Of a DNA stretch of 13,780 nt, positions 12,812 to 13,780 are shown in pieces. Location of the stretch: positions 1,634 to 15,413 of the forward strand of contig PKYZ01000368.1 in assembly GCA_003132865.1 (NCBI GenBank), in the 5' to 3' direction. The notes under the pieces are model-generated. The model had not been told where the DNA came from. It was given only the letters and a program-made list of their open reading frames with translations, and did no database searches. The stretch is from Bryobacterales bacterium. Lineage in GTDB: Bacteria; Acidobacteriota; Terriglobia; Bryobacterales; Bryobacteraceae. A program made the position numbers and the translations under genes. How positions within the stretch are numbered: the first letter of the stretch is position 1; each line of letters starts with the position of its first letter.

Positions 12812-13780
12812 AGGTCGGCTACGCGGGCGACGGCAAGCCGTCAGAGGCGGGGATCGAGATCGCGGGCCCGTGAAGTCAGCTCAAGCAGTACGGGACAACG
12901 AGCGGGCCCGCCTCCGCGGCCCGCGCGTCGGTTAGTTCAGCGGGGTTTTGTTTCACGAAGGGCGCTTACCAGGCCTGTATAGTCCTCAAATAGCGAAGGT
13001 TCCTCGGGAGAGGACCTTCGCCGACGACGGCCAGCACCGAAGACGCTCGGGGCAAGGCCCGTGTGACGGGCCAATCCAGGAGCACCTTGGCAACGATCGC
13101 TGCGGTTCCATCCTTCCATGGGACCCAGCCGAGTGCTGAGAGTGCGTCCGAGCACAAGGTGTGTTGCGCCGCGGTCCTCAAACTCCGTCAGAATCTGAAG
13201 AAATGTCGAGAACGCTTCGAGTTGAAGGACTGCGTCCCGAAAGAGTGCTGCGGGTGCCTTCGGACTCTTTGCGAAATCGCGCATCTTTGACGTTACTGTT
13301 ATCGCTCTCGGCTTGCGCACTATAATCGCAGATCCGCGCCAAAAGGCATCGGATCGAGGTTAATTGCATCCCTGAACGCTAGCGATAAGTCGCGTGAAGT
13401 CCCCGTCCCCTGAAGGAGATGGAACAGCAAACGCGCTGGCGGCCGTTATGGCGTTCCGCATGCCCCTAAAGCGACAATCACACATCTCGGTGCATCCCCG
13501 CGTCATTGAAAACAAACGCCCAGCGCCAATCCATCAGCCGAATCCCCATCACCGCCGTGCTATCCTCACGTCGGATAGGAAGGGTCCTCCGCACTCGGCC
13601 GTTCGGCGTTCTGCCGGAGCAGCCGGCCGGATCATTGACAAAAGATTTTCTCGCCTCCAGGATTGCTCCGTTACCCCCAATATTGCTTCGTCCGGGAATT
13701 CACGGAAACTTGATCGGAGATGGCAGGAATGGCACTTAACACAATGACAATAAAAGTCTTATCAGAAATTGGCTTTGATC
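12812..13780. other. Gene-poor stretch with possible gene remnants
   Basis: Almost 1 kb without a gene I can defend. The first 60 bases (12814-12873, plus) read as 19 GC-ending codons and a TGA, like the tail of a gene. GCGGGCCCG occurs twice (12862-12870, 12902-12910). On the minus strand a 127-codon frame (12937-13320, GTG start) and a different frame at 12966-13190 each look partly coding, which would fit a decayed frameshifted gene, but neither matches a family I know. A strong hairpin lies at 12993-13021 and TATAAT at 13321-13326. From 13394 the plus-strand frame has an unnatural composition and I do not call it. The window ends without a recognisable gene start. Confidence 0.4.
12993..13021. 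repeat. Stable stem-loop
   Basis: GCGAAGG pairs with CCTTCGC (7 bp), then after a single bulged T, TCCTC pairs with GAGGA (5 bp) around a GGGA tetraloop (plus-strand reading). No T-run follows on either strand, so it is not a rho-independent terminator. It may be a structured RNA part, a dispersed palindromic repeat or a protein-binding site. Confidence 0.5.

Noticed and set aside
12829..12842. GACGGC-AA-GCCGTC inverted repeat as terminator of the OLD-like gene
   Set aside because: The 2-nt loop is too tight for the full stem and no T-run follows, so it is not a convincing rho-independent terminator.
12937..13320. 127-codon minus-strand open frame
   Set aside because: GTG start without a ribosome binding site, no recognisable family, and a second minus-strand frame (12966-13190) looks equally coding in its distal half; at best a decayed, frameshifted gene, so not listed as a CDS.
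13394..13747. 117-codon plus-strand open frame near the window end
   Set aside because: No recognisable motifs and a Pro/His/Arg-rich composition with no ribosome binding site; the minus strand here also shows broken frames.
1..13780. CRISPR array, tRNA, rRNA, or IS element
   Set aside because: No regularly spaced direct repeats, no cloverleaf or rRNA-like sequence noticed, and no transposase or integrase frame found on either strand.

Overview
The window is GC-rich bacterial chromosome. Dense co-oriented housekeeping genes, a Uma2-family nuclease, and a small protein with a CxCxxCxxC motif of a kind I associate with Acidobacteriota suggest a Solibacter/Bryobacter-like acidobacterium. That assignment is an inference from gene content; there is no rRNA or other phylogenetic marker that settles it.

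Layout. (1) Positions 35-4311: a compact minus-strand cluster that reads as one operon: a cysteine-motif protein of unknown function, an AhpD-like peroxidase/decarboxylase, the 23S rRNA methyltransferase RlmB, a secreted gamma-glutamyltransferase, and a TIM-barrel sugar-phosphate isomerase/epimerase-like protein. A well-formed sigma70-type promoter (TTGAAC-17-TATCAT, minus strand) followed by a perfect 14-bp palindrome sits in front of the first gene. (2) Positions 4544-5531: plus-strand Uma2-family endonuclease and a minimal hicB-hicA toxin-antitoxin pair with overlapping reading frames. (3) Positions 5548-8368: an apparent insertion flanked by direct repeats of the last 25 codons and stop codon of polA (about 83 bp, 10 mismatches). 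It carries a 750-residue multidomain protein joining a RibD-type zinc deaminase to a TIR domain, plus a 131-residue reading frame that looks like the frameshifted C-terminal domain of the same protein. (4) Positions 8369-10957: polA, with intact 5'-nuclease and polymerase domains and a degenerate proofreading domain. (5) Positions 11117-12811: a divergent OLD-like ABC ATPase with a C-terminal TOPRIM/DUF4435-like domain, with codon use less GC-biased than polA. (6) Positions 12812-13780: almost 1 kb without a secure gene, holding a strong hairpin and possible gene remnants.

Biological reading. polA is bracketed on both sides by genes of the type found in phage-defence islands. The most promising candidate for an undescribed system is the deaminase-TIR fusion. 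It carries two putative nucleotide-acting enzymes (a RibD-like deaminase and a TIR domain, a family often acting as NAD+ hydrolases), with beta-rich and winged-helix-like modules between and after them that could sense a trigger. Its placement between two polA 3'-end copies suggests it arrived as a cassette that uses, or was captured at, the polA 3' end. No integrase, transposase, tRNA, rRNA or CRISPR array was found.
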